Counted from the first letter of the stretch, positions 1-13,244 are shown. The stretch is DNA of 64,000 bases from Lentinula raphanica (GCA_027919835.1 JANVFP010000007.1:744001-808000), one strand, 5' to 3'. The notes: generated by a model not told the origin, from the sequence alone. Numbers and translations: made by a program.

Positions 1-635
1 AGACCACGTCACTCGGTCTGCTTCAGTTCTTCGTGTTCACCCTCATGGGTCTAACGGTCACCACGTTAACGTTTCACGGGCACCGCGTTGACAGTCAAGC
101 TCACCACTCACCGCGTTAACGTTCATGTACACCATACTCTTGTCGAGGCCAGAGAAAGGGTTTCGTTTGGATGAGGATAACAGAGGAGTTGAAGCCAGAG
201 AAAGGATAGGTGAGCGAGAGGGGGATCTGTTTGATCTGTGCTAAAGAAACTTCGCGTTCCCGTTTCTAGCTGTCCTGAACCCCTCAATCGCTACCTGGCA
301 ATAGGAGGAGATTCACTCTCTATAGAGGAAAATTTTCCCTTTTCCATACCTTCACCAAAGCGTCTGGCAGTCTGAAAGTTTCTCCCAACATATACCTTCT
401 GATACATCTATTGCTACCCCTACTGCTACTTCCACTACTCTACAGGCTATCCTTGCTACTATCCCTACAACAAAGGTCCGACAAATTGCTACCTATGATT
501 GTCTTTTACTACCAGGACGGTTTCAGAAATCGGAGGATGTATTAGGCGCGCGTCAAGCTAAACACCACGTGACCTATCATTTAAGGTTGAGAAGCGCGAT
601 CTGGAAGATGTGATCGCGCTTTCTTCTTTTCGTCC
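1..635. other. No gene recognised
   Basis: I see no convincing coding exon here. The first 130 bases hold loosely repeated CCGCGTTAACGTTCA-like words. The last part is presumably the 5' flank of the gene that starts at 636. Confidence 0.4.
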
Positions 636-3086
636 ATGTCTAAGCGTAGAAACTCCAAATCAGAGAAGAGCGCTCCCTCTGAGGGCCACGACGCTAAACG
701 CAGGAAAGACAAAGATACGAGGGACAAAGACCTTGCTGCAAAAGACCTTGCTGCAGAAGATTCTCTCAGGGATCCAAAGGCGACTTCGAAGGCAACTCCG
801 AAGGCAACTCCAAACACATCGAGCACTTCCAGGACTTCAACGAGGAGCTCGACTTTGAGGGCCTCTACCCTGTCGAATTCAAAAGCATCATCCTCGACTA
901 CTAAGGCTTCGAGTAAGGCTAATTCTAAGACTTCAACTAAGAAGGCTTCGAGTTCTAAGTCCTCAAGTTCGAAGCCCTCGAGCTCGAAGCCTTCGAAGTT
1001 GGGAAATTCCAACTCTTCCGGTGTCCCATCTGGCTCGAAATCCTCTTCGTCACAGGACAAGAAATCTCACAAGCTCAAGAAACACAAAGACTCCGAAGGA
1101 CACTATATGACTACTCTCAATGAGGTCGCTCCTCCCGTTGAAGAAGACCCTTCCAGTAGCAAAGGTCGATGTTATCTCAATTTTGTGTATACTTTTGATT
1201 AACTTTAGGTCTTCTTACACCCCCAGATATCTTACTCAACGAAGAAGAAAAGAACGTGGATTTAGGAGACGTGGTAGAACTATACGACTCGGGTAAGGTT
1301 TTTCTGTGTTTCCGGCGAGCCTAGCCTGACGAACGCGCCTGACGAACGCGCCTCTTCGCTCCTGCAGAAGAAGAGAAGAAGAAGGTAGTTCCAGAAAGTG
1401 ACAACGATGCAGAACTGCTTTCAGATGGGGAGAGCTCCGGTGAAGAGATGGACGTAGGATTTGATTCTGACGATAACGTAGGTCTGTGCTCACTACTTCT
1501 AGACTTCACTGTTTATACTTGGATTTCAGATGAACGTCAAAGACGTAACCAAGCCTACCAAGTCTGCCAAGGTTATCAGGTCTAAGAAGAAGAAAGCATC
1601 TACCAAGCAAACCAAGGTCCTCGAATCCTATTTTGAAGATGTCGAACTTGCTCGTCTAGGAAAGAGTAGCGTTCGATTGGCTATCTGTACCATCGATATG
1701 TGGCCGAAGGAGGAGGAACCTAATCTAGACTTGTTAAGGGACGAGTTGGGAAAGATGGGGAACGAAGAACAGCTCCAAAGCCTGGCAAAAATCAGTTCAG
1801 ATCCACGCGAAGTCAAGATTTTCAAAAGATTCGTAAGTCCCGTCCAAGCACTCTTGAATTCAGGTTATACTAAGCTCAATTCTTTGTCAGATAAGCTATG
1901 GTACCTCTGCTGTCCGTTCGGATATAGGAACCATCGTTCGAATCCTGGTCGCTCAATTCTATAAACTTTCAGTAGCGAAGGGAGATCAGGCACAGGCAGA
2001 AGTAGTTCAGTCCTTTTTCCACTTCATATCTTATCAGTAGGGAGCTCATCTAATCGTTCCTAGGCGGATAGAGTGAAGTGGTTGATAGACCAGAAGAGAT
2101 ATCATCAAGAGGTCGATTTGAAGGTAAGTCATTCTCTCAGCTTCCCGGGTTGAACTGATTCCTATTCCTCAGACTCGTACGATCATAGGGGGTCCTTTTT
2201 CCTCTCCCTGTATAGGGAAGATACTTCGCGCTTATTTTTCGGATTCTCCTTCTCAACAAGATGTTTTTCTTATCAAACGCATGAAGAAGGAGAAGAGGGT
2301 GCCCTTACGCTTGATCGTTATGATAACTGCCTTGGTAATCTTTCTCTGCTTCATCTAAGGATTGGATTTATAAGCTCTCTTATAGATGGAACACTCGATT
2401 AGGGAATGGTACGGCGGTGTGAAGGTGAAGATTCATTTGACGCGTCCGAACAATGATGCCATGTAAGTTTCTTCGATATTCTTAAGGCTTCAGAGCTCTG
2501 ATAAGGACAGATATCATGCATTATGGCTTGCAATGAGAGACACGAAGAAGAATGCGAAGACATACGCTGAAGATTTGCAGATAGACTTATTCCAAGAAAT
2601 GAGGTAGGAGAAGCAGCAGCTCTTTTAACAATTGTTGTCTAACATCAGTCTATCTTCAGTACCTACGATGTGGACGATGATCAAATACCCAAATACGATT
2701 TCAAAGCGCTCGAAGCTGCTGCTAAAGCAAAACGCAAAGCACGCGAAAGTCTCAAAGTCTCTGACTACAGCGATAACGACAACGACAGCGGAAGCGTGAG
2801 TGGCAGAGGGAGTCGTCGTAGTGGGAGCGGAAGAGGTAGCGGGAGTCATCGTAGTGGGAGCGGAAGCGGTAGCGGGAGTGAGAGTGACAAAGGAAGCGAC
2901 ATTGACAGAGATACCGACAAAGGCAGAAGCACCGGCAACAACGACTACATCGAAATGGACAAAACCGATAGCGAAAATGATGTCAAGGGCTCGGGAAGTA
3001 AGGAGCACGAAGACTCATTTGCAGGTGATGAGGACGACGGTAGCTTAGAGGGTAAGGGCAAAGGAGTAGCAGGCAGAGGAGATTAA
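636..3086 (+). CDS. DUF6532-like basidiomycete protein, about ten exons
   Basis: An uninterrupted frame can be spliced through about ten exons with GT-AG introns: exon 1 starts at 636, later exons lie near 1210-1297, 1370-1479, 1530-1831, 1890-2010, 2065-2124, 2172-2335, 2388-2462, 2511-2604 and 2661-3086. The N-terminus is low-complexity Ser/Lys/Thr with acidic patches, suggesting a disordered nuclear-type tail. The middle is globular, with words such as SVRLAICTIDMWP, VRILVAQFYKL, VPLRLIVMITAL and EHSIREWYGG that I associate with DUF6532, a family of unknown function common in Agaricomycetes. The C-terminal exon is a Ser-Gly-Arg repeat region (about 2790-2900) and then an acidic tail. No intron breaks the frame, so I take it as a live gene. 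The family name is from memory of the pattern; no function is claimed. Start: first ATG of the long frame. Confidence 0.65.
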
Positions 3087-3278
3087 GGACAATTTGCTTT
3101 ATCAATCATTTAAGAAGTTCAACGTATATAGCCATGGTATTCTAGTAGCCCACAACCTTCTATAACATATCTGGGTTACCGCTTCTATCTGAACTGATTA
3201 TAAGTGCTTAGGTTCATATTCAAAGCTCTCCAGAAAGTTGCAAAACTGTGTATAGAGGTCTTGAAGAAGTTGAAAGCA

Positions 3279-3400
3279 TTCCAAAGACTCTGAAAGAACC
3301 CGAAAGACGCTGAAAGAACCCGAAAGACGCTGAAAGAACCCGAAAGACACTGAAAGAACCTGAAAGACTCTGAAAGACTCTGAAAGAACCCCAAAGACAC
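3279..3400. repeat. Short tandem repeat, ~20-bp unit
   Basis: About six head-to-tail copies of CTGAAAGAACCCGAAAGACG with small variations (CTGAAAGACT, GAACCTGAAAG). The open frames crossing it on the minus strand are products of the repeat and I do not call them genes. Confidence 0.85.
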
Positions 3401-3667
3401 TTGATAAGCACTTCAAAGATTGACAAAGGAGTTCAAAATAGATGTAAGGTATCTTCAACATCTAATAAGTAACAAGCAGAAGATTCAAGACTTGTGAAAT
3501 TGATTGAATTACTCTACTATCATTTCAGAGTAGTTATAAGGATCGAAAAAGTAATTTCAGATGGAAAAAGATTGCTTACAAAGATTTAAATATTCTTTGA
3601 AATATTCTGAAAATATTTAATAAGACTTTTTGATACTCTCGTATTATTCAAAGGCTATTTAAAATGC

Positions 3668-4085
3668 TTTTTTGTTGTTTTTGATTACTTTGCTGAAGTT
3701 TGACAGCACCTATTTAGATTACAAAGTATTCTTAAAGTAATAAAGATTGATTTCAAAGGAGGTAGACCCCTTCAAAGTTTCTCAAAGTATTGAATGTTAC
3801 TTTCTAATACTTCTGAAGTGATCCATTCATTAAAGGTTTCTGTAAGGATAATTAAAGGTGATCTCAACTCTCTTCTTATTGTTATCAGATACTTTGTTAA
3901 AGTTTGAGAGTATTTGTATTGAACAAGAAGCATTTTTAAATTGATAAAAATTTATCTCAGACATTGTAGACTCTTTCAAGACTTCTGGAAATATTACTTA
4001 TCTCTCTCTGGTACTTTAAAAGTGAACAAGTTTACTCACAATTTTTTTGAGAGTGATTTAAAGTGTATTCAACTCTCTTTTTATT
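3668..4085. repeat. Diverged tandem duplication in AT-rich non-coding DNA
   Basis: Two successive blocks of roughly 210 bp share the order of words (GATACTTTGTTAAAGTTTGA, AATTGATAAAAATTTATCT, CTCAACTCTCTT and others) but have diverged. The flanking 3401-3667 and 4086-4369 are AT-rich with no recognised gene. Confidence 0.45.
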
Positions 4086-4369
4086 GGCTTGGGTGCTTGG
4101 GAAATTAGGGGGTATCTCTGGATGCCCTCAAGGCTTGAGGTAGCCTAAAGCCTCTAGGTAGCTTGAGGCCACTCTATAGTTGCTGTGGGAAGGGTATGTT
4201 TTTGCTGATGTAGCACTCTCAGATATCCTGCGCCACATATTGGACAAGGACTTCAAAGCTCAAGCCATGCCCAAGCAGCTGCAGTCCTGGAAGGATCAGC
4301 ATTCGAAGCTCTGGGAGGTTGGGCTAGAGCTGCTTCAGTGCCAGTAGCTGTATATACCCAACCCTGCCC

Positions 4370-5076
4370 TTGTCCAGACTAGCCAACTTATCCATGGATT
4401 TGCTTTCTAAAACTTTGATCTGTTTCTTTATTGGGAACTTCATCTGGACTCTGTTGGAGTATATCTTCTATAGATTCTTGTTCCACGTTGATTACTGCCT
4501 TCCCGACAAGCCCATCTTCTTACTGTTACATTTCTTGCTGCACAGTGTGCATCATTGCATGCCTACTATGGACCAGTGAGGTTTTGTTTCTCGTCTTGTC
4601 CTGAAATGTTATTGATGCTGGTATGAAAGGCTCTGCCTTGTAATGCCACCGCCTCTGTTTGCAATGTTAGAATGGCCTATGACTCATCTTGCATACAAGA
4701 TATTCCCTCTGGCAGTTGTGAATGGCATAATAACCGGCACGTTTACATTTTGTGAGCTATCGAATCTATATCATAATGGACAACTGCTGAGATTAATGTT
4801 CAGATGTCCTTTACGATTGCATGCATTGCGTGTATGTCTTCATTCATGTTCTGTCTGCTTCAGCTTGTCATATCTTCCACAGGTTATACCATAGTCAACT
4901 GCCAGTGTATTTGAAGGAAATGAAAAAATATCACCTTGCTCACCATTACAAAAACTTTGACCTCGGATTCGGTGTCACCAGTATGTCCCTTTTTTATTTG
5001 CACTGAACATCTCTTTTGAACACATTGCAGGTAAAATCTGGGACATCGTTTTCAATACCGTCCCCCCTGTTTGAGA
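4370..5076 (+). pseudogene. Fatty-acid 2-hydroxylase (Scs7/FA2H-type), decayed C-terminal fragment
   Basis: Ceramide fatty-acid 2-hydroxylases are ER membrane di-iron enzymes with clustered histidines. Pieces of that domain appear in order: a membrane segment and FIWTLLEYIFYRFLFH (4430-4480), LHFLLHSVHHCMP (4525-4565), MPPPLFAMLEWPMTHLAYK (4643-4700), then LPVYLKEMKKYHLAHHYKNF (4900-4960) with the HLAHHYKNFDLGFGVTS block, and KIWDIVFNTVPP (5035-5070). The fragments lie in different frames with stops between them, the region between 4740 and 4890 is garbled, and the N-terminal cytochrome b5-like part is absent. I call it a relic. The identification is strong because the histidine motifs are in canonical order. 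Confidence 0.8.
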
Positions 5077-6830
5077 TGATGCCTTGCTCAATCTCCATTC
5101 TGGCCCATTTTCTTTTCTTCATGGACTTTAAATTCCACCATGTCATATGTATCGTGGAGCTCGCACTGCATACTGCTAAAAAGACACAAAATTTCAATTC
5201 AATAAGAAAGGCAACTTATAAATGAATTTATGGTGAATTTATTCAAAAGAATTTCTATTTATGGCAATTTTAATCAATAAGTTTACTATAAAATCTCAAA
5301 TAAGTAGCAAATCTTATGCTATTGAAATTTTGTGCAAATCTTCTATAAGTTTTCCATAAGTGCCGACAACTTATAGGAACCTGCATGCAGTGTCAATCTT
5401 TGAACTAATACCATTAACGTACCCCAGTGGGGTCCAACACCTTGCTTGCTTGGTTTTAGGAAGGATGAGGAACCAAAGAAGCTCAAAAGAGGAAGAGGCA
5501 ATTGAGGTCTCTTGAGGTATGCATAGAGATGAATGTTCAAATGACAACATTGACGAAGCGACAAAAAAAGTTCTAAGCGCCAAAGATTATTCCAAGCGAT
5601 GAAAGCCTTCCAAGCGACGAGCCAGTTACAAGCGAGGAGAGGTGATTTAGCCGACAAAGGAGGATGCACAGGAAATGAGACAGAAAGAGGAAGGAGAGGC
5701 CCGAAACATGGAAAATGGGGGCGGTATCCATGTCGGTGGAAGATACTGATACCAATACCGATTGCATAATCACACAGCCACATCCTTCCTATAGGCGCTC
5801 AGCAGCTCTGAGCAGTGAGGACTGAGTAGTTTGCTTCAAAGTTGATTATTACTGACTTACCTCTCATTACTGCTAATATAAGTACTGTAAATAATACCAT
5901 TGAAGATGTGAGACTCGGAGAGAGCAAATGCCAGACCAACTCTTGATGCAAGCAAAAGTTAAAAGCAGTAAACTTGCAACATTTTCAGAAAGTAATTTAT
6001 TCTTTGTTATCAAATGAAGCTCATCTAATGGTCCCGGTCAACCGTTAGACCATCTAAACAAATCAGAACAATCAAATATAAAAGTAGTGCTCATCTCGAG
6101 TACATTGAGCGGGTAAGCACCTAGCGGCGCTAAATTCAAGTCATGCAACCTGCCGGTATCCTTGAAATACCTTTTATGTATCATTTTGAGAAAATTCAAC
6201 TCGCAGAGTACATCTTGCTTGCTGGCACACAAAAAGGATAGTCAAAAATCAAAAGCCACACTCTCTACATGGTGAATATCTTAGGAGGCACAGAAACCAG
6301 AGAATATCCCTTGAAACCTTACTTATAACTGCACAATCTGCACAATCCAAAATGTGTCAATTATCATTGTTGTAGGAATATTTTAAAGAACATCTTGCTT
6401 GCATAATATTCATAGTACTGGTGCAGTACATGCTGGCTATGAGCAAAGAGGAATTAAGTACTATGACAATGAGAATACTGGTTTCTTTCTCTTTCCTCTC
6501 TTTCCTTTTTTGGAAAATTTCCTTTTTGAATTAATTTTTATTTCACCCACCGACATCGCTATCGGGCCGAAAAATGAGACTGAAAAAGGGAATTTTGCAC
6601 GGGCGCTTGTTTTGATGGAACGACCAATGACCATTGCAAGCAAGGTGACTTTGTTAATGATCTTTGCGTGCCCAAATGTCGGAACACTAAGACATTCGAT
6701 TTCAAATTCTCTATGTACATACTTATAGACAGTGATGGAAAGTATTGGATTGATTGACCAGCAAGAGACAGTAGTGCCAAGTCCACTTCAGGTATGTACT
6801 AGATGGTGAGCCAGTTCCAGCGTACTAGTA
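5077..6830. other. No gene recognised
   Basis: AT-rich sequence with only short open frames on either strand and no motif I can place. The end coincides with the left border of the segmental duplication. Confidence 0.4.
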
Positions 6831-6894
6831 TATGTGTCAAGAAGATCAGCAGGGTGCACAACATAAGTGCATGAATATCTGAAGGGAAGTCGAG

Positions 6895-8545
6895 CTATGG
6901 CGTTGCGTTTGACCGATACATATGTTGAGGACCGTGATGTCCATAATACGACTCGTATGCTTCATTCGCAGCTTCTCCGTCCCACATACTACGTAAGTGC
7001 GGAGACGGTTTCGTGTCCTCAAACTGAGTAACACTCTCCGGAGAATGGCCTTCGGTTTCTTGTGGGCAAGTGTAATCACTCGAGTAACCGCCCGTACTAG
7101 CATCTGCACTCCAACTGCGTGATTGAGGTAACTTTGTAGCCTCCGGTAGCACAGAATAAGGCGAAGAGCGCTGAGAACGGGAAAAGTTTGACTCAGAAGG
7201 ACTCCGTGATGATTGACTGTGGTACCCGTAGCTTGTCGGCCCGTTAACGTAGTAAGAAGTCCCTCCACTGTAGTAGGGTCCTAATGAAGGTGAAGATACA
7301 TTTTCAGCAGTGCGAATATGCATGTCGTGTGGGCGATTCCAATTAACAGCTGACGAAAACTGTCCGGGATGGCCTGAGAACGCACAATTACTCATGCGAT
7401 CGAATGACCGAACGTTTTGAGGACTCACCGCTACTATAACGTTGAGCGTCTTGTACGTCGGATGCATTCGAGCAGGAACCATCCTCGATCGCACTGCGAT
7501 AAAACGAAGAAGGGACCCTGTATAGAGCACTAGCAGCAGGCAATCGATCCGGAGGAGGAGAATGATACGAAAGCGGAGGTAGGTTTTGATAGGGTGGGGT
7601 GGTACTGGGAGTGTCTTCTCGTTGCCAGTTCTGTTTATGCTCGCGAGAAGTATGAGAGGGAAAAACATGCGCAACCGGAGGATATGGGTTTGAAGCAATC
7701 TTGGAAGGACGAGGTAGTCTATTGCTGTCACTTCGAGATGCATTACGGTTGTCGATGCGTACTACATTGAGTTCACGAGAGGGGCTTTCCTCCCTGTAGG
7801 CTTGAGACATATCTACCCCCGGCCCACCGACTGGAACAACTTGATTCTGGGATCGATTAGCACGAGCACCGCTTGAGATTTCTTTATACTTACAAGGAAT
7901 GGATCAGGACTGGACCCGGACTCCATTTCATCACTACTAAGAGGACTAGATGGTTCAGCTTTTGTCGCGTGCTAGCTCGGAGTAAGTATTAAATGAGAGA
8001 CGCCGACTTTGCTATCTTGTAATCACCTCTAGATGTAGACTCTCTCTGAACGGCTTCAGTAATTCATCCTCCACAGTCTGCTTGTACCAAGTCAGTAGAA
8101 CCTCGTATTGTTGTTCAGAGACTTCTGGCATCAAATCCAGGACCCGGAGCTTTTTGAGAATGGGCACTCGTGTGCATTTGACGTACGGAGGGCAGTTTCC
8201 ACACTGAAGGGCTGTAGCTCGTATCTCGCAAGGCTTTTTCCTCTTGAGGCATTGTTCGCAGCCCTGCAGAGAGAATGCATTGAGTGAAAATCAGAACAAC
8301 GATCAGTAGTAGATACGAACAACATGGCGATATTTTACGTTCAAATTGCGTCGCTCCTTGAGTGAGCCGTGCTTTTTGTATATAATCCGGAAAGCTTTTC
8401 TGAGCTCCTCAGTGATGCCTTCTACGACGAGGTCAGTGGTAGTAGGATCACTCAGAGACTCGTCATAGGTGATCTGTCGAGACTTAGGAATAGTACGACT
8501 TCGATGCTCTGCAGCCGCCCTCTCAGGCTGGTGCGGACGTTCCAT
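6895..8545 (-). CDS. Zn2Cys6-like cluster protein, copy A
   Basis: Five exons splice into an open frame of about 478 residues: 8321-8545, 8027-8263, 7894-7971, 7429-7846 and 6895-7373, with all junctions in phase. Exon 1 encodes a charged helical N-terminus. Exon 2 holds six cysteines spaced C-x2-C-x6-C-x8-C-x2-C-x5-C (about residues 77-105; GCEQC...PCEIR...CGNC...KCTRV), which resembles the fungal binuclear zinc cluster. The remainder is Ser/Pro/Tyr-rich and probably disordered. A nuclear regulatory or DNA-binding role is inference. The start is the first ATG shared with copy B; an in-frame ATG at 8716 would add 57 low-complexity residues. The intact copy B (46745-48432) has the same exon structure. 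Confidence 0.75.
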
Positions 8546-10333
8546 GTTGGTACTGATGATAGATGTCGTCGTCGTGGTAGTAGTAAGAGTGCGAAGGCAA
8601 AATTTGTTATGGGTTATCTGCGGGTCTTTAATGTAGGAAGAACATCCTGAGTATATCCACGACGTCGGCTTATTGGGATGAATTATTGAATCCCCATAAA
8701 ATGGCGGTGATGCCACAAGGTTCCACGAGCTTCCATTCTTATCATGAAATCAAGAGCTATTATCTTACGGTGATTTCAATTTGTGTGAACGATGATGGGA
8801 ATGTATGGCATACTGCCCCCCGAAAACTTTTGGAAAAATCGACCCAAGCTACGGTAAAAATACCTACTCTGTACTACGCTCCATTTTTGTCGCTATCGGC
8901 TTTGCATTTCATGCGGATCCAACAATCGTTTCCTGATCTTCTACATGTAAAGTACCATTCTCTTGCTGATTGCGCCGGTCCTCCGCTTGCACCCTGGCTT
9001 GCACCTTGTCCAACTCATGTTTCCAATCAGTCGCTAAACATAATGCAGTACCAATCACAGCACAGTATACCAACGAAACCGTCAGACCGATCCAAAGGCC
9101 TCGTAGGCCAGCTGTGGCTTCGGGTAACGACGGGTACATCGGATCTTCGACGATCTTGTCAATGTCATTGAAAGAGATCTGATTCGAGGAGGCCTGAGCC
9201 AATCCGTTGAAAAGTGGTTGAAGATGGAGAGACGGTAATGGAAAGGAAGGTGAAGGCATCGATGAAGGAGCTGTGAACATCGCCATCGCTTGAGTGCTGA
9301 TAGTCGGATGGTCGGGAAGAGATTCTGGCAATCCAATATTTTTAAAAGCCAGATAGACACCCGGAGGTACGCCGAGCACGTAGTAAAGCACTGTGGGTCC
9401 ATGAATAACAACTCCGAAAACTTCGATTAGAGAGAAAACTGACCTCAAGTTCAATAGAGCTCCAGTACCTTGTTTACCCCTAGCTCTTAAAATCCCACCG
9501 GTGATCGCAGCATTCCCATCGAACACCTGGAAAAGCGCCACAAGAGGTAGAATTCTTGCAACCATCTCAGCGACATCTGCATATGGAATGTGAGCTCCGA
9601 AAATACATGTACAGAAACTGAGTCTAGAGAAAGCCCACCTTCGTCGTCATTGAACACGTACGCCCATCTTTTTCGCCAAATCCAGAAGATAGCACTGAAC
9701 ACCAATGAGAGCGCGAGTCCGAGGAGTAAGGCAGCATGTGCAGCAAGGTTTGCAAGCCGTGGTCGGGCGAGTCCTAAGAGTTGGCCAATTCGAACACTTG
9801 TCGCTACACCTACGGCGAACGGAGCTTGATAAGTAGTGGAGCAGGACACAAGCAATACAGATTGAGCTGCTAGAGCAGTAGGTCCTAATCTGAGTTCGAA
9901 CGACAAGAATCATGAACATTTGCATCGATTAGAGCCGAATTCGGGTAAACTTTGACGTACAGTGATGCAGCGAGTCCTACCAATTCCCATGCCCACCACT
10001 CAGAAGCTGTCTGACCGACCCCACGCAGACCGAGAGTGAGAAGAGTTCCGAGGCCGGTGGGATGTAAAGCACGCATCGATAAAGGATGCCATGCCGGTCG
10101 CATTTCGTTGTCACAAAGATTGTCGTAATCCTCGGCCGGTCGTGAAACTGGACAACATGTCATGTTCATTATTGGAAGTTAAGCGCGCGCGCGCCATTTG
10201 AAAAGAGACGCTTACTTCGACGACTCGAGCTTTTTGCAGGCGACGCGTCTTTCGATGGGTTCCTAGAGTTCACCGCGGTTTCTGAGGTGAAGGCACTTTC
10301 GGTTGAGGGCTCGACTGGATGAATAGAATCGCT

Positions 10334-10340
10334 AGAAGGA
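10334..10340. repeat. Target-site duplication of E1, left
   Basis: AGAAGGA directly precedes the left terminus of E1 and is repeated at 13245-13251. The empty site in copy B (near 50190) has a single AGAAGGA. Confidence 0.88.
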
Positions 10341-13244
10341 CAGCTGAGGCTGTAAGATCTACGCGAAGTAGCCCGATAAGTCTCGAGCACAGCTTCGCGA
10401 AGTACACCGATACTCTCTCGAAGGGTCAAATTTTGGCTCTGGGGGCTATTATTTTTTAATAATATATATATATTAATTGTATTTTCCATTAAAAAAAATA
10501 GAAAAAAAATATACAGCTTTGCGAAGCGGTGTGGCAAATGTCACAATTGATGGCATCAGCCAAAATGATGAGATCTGCATCATTGATTTGCCTTTTTGGG
10601 GAAAAAAACATTTATATTGAAACCAGGGGTCATGAGAGTGCATATCAGTGTTTAAAAATAGGAAATATCATATAGGAAGTATATAGGGTATCCCAGGCAC
10701 ATCAAAGTTGCCCAAAAAGGAAATTGGTCTAAAAATAGAATTTGATCTCATCAGGTAGCAAAAAATCTGAAAAAATCATAAAAAATACTCAAAAAATTCA
10801 GGGTCGCCTCGTTGGCCCTGAAAACGCAAAATAAAAAAAAATACGCGACAAGTGTAAAAATTTTATCACTCCAAATCATACCAGATCCTCTATACATTGA
10901 GTATATATGATGTACATGCTATTTTTAGCACCCCTAGTACACTCAGACACTCAGAATGGCTTATATCATTCAATATATTCAGCACACTCAATGCTTATTA
11001 TACTTAACACACTTAGCAATGACAAAACTCGGAATAGTAGTAATGTATATCATACTCAACACACTCAACAATGAAAACCTCAAAACAGTGTTCATGTGTA
11101 TTATACTTAACACACATAACACACTTAACAATGAAAAAAACTCGGAATAGTAGTAATGTGTATCATACTCAACACACTCAACAATGAAAAACTTCGAAAC
11201 AGTGTTCATGTGTGTTATACTTAACATACTCAACACACTTAACAATAAAAAAACTCGGAACAGTGCTCATGTGTGTTACACTTAACACACTTCATCAATC
11301 AATATAACATACTTAACAATCAAAAACTCAGAGTAGTGTTATCACACATTATACTTAACACACTTCATCAGTAAGTATAACATACCTTCAATAGGACATT
11401 GTTATACTATAACACAGTTATAACAACGAGTTTTGGGCGCTTATGGGCGCTTATTTGGTGTTTTTGAGTCGAAATTCATTAATAGCACACTCAATAATTT
11501 TTGTGTGGGCTCTATATTGTGTCAGGATGTTGTCTATATCATATTCCTCTAGATATAATTCGGAGAACTCGAAAATATAACCTGTGTGGCTAGCTATACT
11601 ATGATCTTTTGTGATATAACAGTGTTTTATGTAAATGCCAATGCATGTGTCCATGTAATGCAAGTATACTGATGCTGGTCCATCAGGAAAGCACTCCTAC
11701 AGTCTACTGGCAGTGTCTGTACATGATTCAGATAGCTATCATAATGGCTGGACACTGTGATACACATGTACATGTTTCATGTACACTATAGATGTCTACA
11801 CTTACATGTAACAATAGATGTCATATTCAATGACCCCCATTACAGATCTCTTGGCTGTATCACATCGAGTTAGCATAAAATAGGTTGTAGAATGACTCTT
11901 TCCATGACCCAGCAGCAGTTTGACTTCATAACATGGGTGTATGCACTGTCATTTACATAAAACACTGTTATATTACAAAAGATTATAGTATAGCTAGCCA
12001 CACAGGTTATATTTTCGAGTTCTCCGAATTATATCTAGAGGAATATGATATAGACAACATCCTGACACAATATAGAGCCCACACAAAAATTATTGAGTGT
12101 GCTATTAATGAATTTCGACTCAAAAACACCAAATAAGCGCCCATAAGCGCCCAAAACTCGTTGTTATAACTGTGTTATAGTATAACAATGTCCTATTGAA
12201 GGTATGTTATACTTACTGATGAAGTGTGTTAAGTATAATGTGTGATAACACTACTCTGAGTTTTTGATTGTTAAGTATGTTATATTGATTGATGAAGTGT
12301 GTTAAGTGTAACACACATGAGCACTGTTCCGAGTTTTTTTATTGTTAAGTGTGTTGAGTATGTTAAGTATAACACACATGAACACTGTTTCGAAGTTTTT
12401 CATTGTTGAGTGTGTTGAGTATGATACACATTACTACTATTCCGAGTTTTTTTCATTGTTAAGTGTGTTATGTGTGTTAAGTATAATACACATGAACACT
12501 GTTTTGAGGTTTTCATTGTTGAGTGTGTTGAGTATGATATACATTACTACTATTCCGAGTTTTGTCATTGCTAAGTGTGTTAAGTATAATAAGCATTGAG
12601 TGTGCTGAATATATTGAATGATATAAGCCATTCTGAGTGTCTGAGTGTACTAGGGGTGCTAAAAATAGCATGTACATCATATATACTCAATGTATAGAGG
12701 ATCTGGTATGATTTGGAGTGATAAAAATTTTTACACTTGTCGCGTATTTTTTTTTATTTTGCGTTTTCAGGGCCAACGAGGCGACCCTGAATTTTTTGAG
12801 TATTTTTTATGATTTTTCAGATTTTTGCTACCTGATGAGATCAAATTCTATTTTTAGACCAATTTCCTTTTTGGGCAACTTTGATGTGCCTGGGATACCC
12901 TATATACTTCCTATATGATATTTCCTATTTTTAAACACTGATATGCACTCTCATGACCCCTGGTTTCAATATAAATGTTTTTTTCCCCAAAAAGGCAAAT
13001 CAATGATGCAGATCTCATCATTTTGGCTGATGCCATCAATTGTGACATTTGCCACACCGCTTCGCAAAGCTGTATATTTTTTTTCTATTTTTTTTAATGG
13101 AAAATACAATTAATATATATATATTATTAAAAATAATAGCCCCCAGAGCCAAAATTTGACCCTTCGAGAGAGTATCGGTGTACTTCGCGAAGCTGTGCTC
13201 GAGACTTATCGGAGCACTTCGCGTAGATTCTACAGCTACGGGTG
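10341..13244. mobile_element. E1: 2904-bp palindromic (fold-back) element
   Basis: Two inverted arms, 10341 to about 11657 and about 11930 to 13244, are almost perfect reverse complements and surround a ~270-bp single-copy core. The ends are similar but not identical: CAGCTGAGGCTGTA on the left and, read inward from the right, CACCCGTAGCTGTA. The subterminal region contains CTTCGCGAAG palindromes. Further in lie an A-rich block, an array of ~60-bp degenerate units built from ACTTAACACAC and AATGAAAAACTCGGAACAGTG, and the duplicated 10-mer GGGCGCTTAT GGGCGCTTAT. No transposase or other credible gene is inside; identical open frames on opposite strands only mirror the palindrome. Insertion is proven by the empty allele in the paralogous segment and a 7-bp target-site duplication. 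The near-identity of the arms suggests recent insertion or ongoing arm conversion. Confidence 0.9.
11658..11929 (-). other. Single-copy core of E1
   Basis: This non-palindromic centre matches, in reverse orientation, the centres of E2 and E3 (shared words include CTACAGTCTAC, GACATCTAT, CATGTACATG and AATGACCCCCATTACAGATC). I see no open frame of useful length in it. Confidence 0.75.

Noticed and set aside
581..1060. 159-codon acidic frame on the minus strand
   Set aside because: It is the complement of the Ser/Lys-rich first exon of the DUF6532-like gene; low-complexity shadow.
10930..11400. CRISPR-like spacing of repeated ACTTAACACAC words
   Set aside because: The units are degenerate and the intervals are not unique spacers; the host is a eukaryote. 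They are sub-repeats of the arms.
10956..12631. Pairs of identical open frames on opposite strands (64, 67-70 and 85 codons)
   Set aside because: They mirror each other only because E1 is a palindrome; composition is repeat-like and no motif is present.
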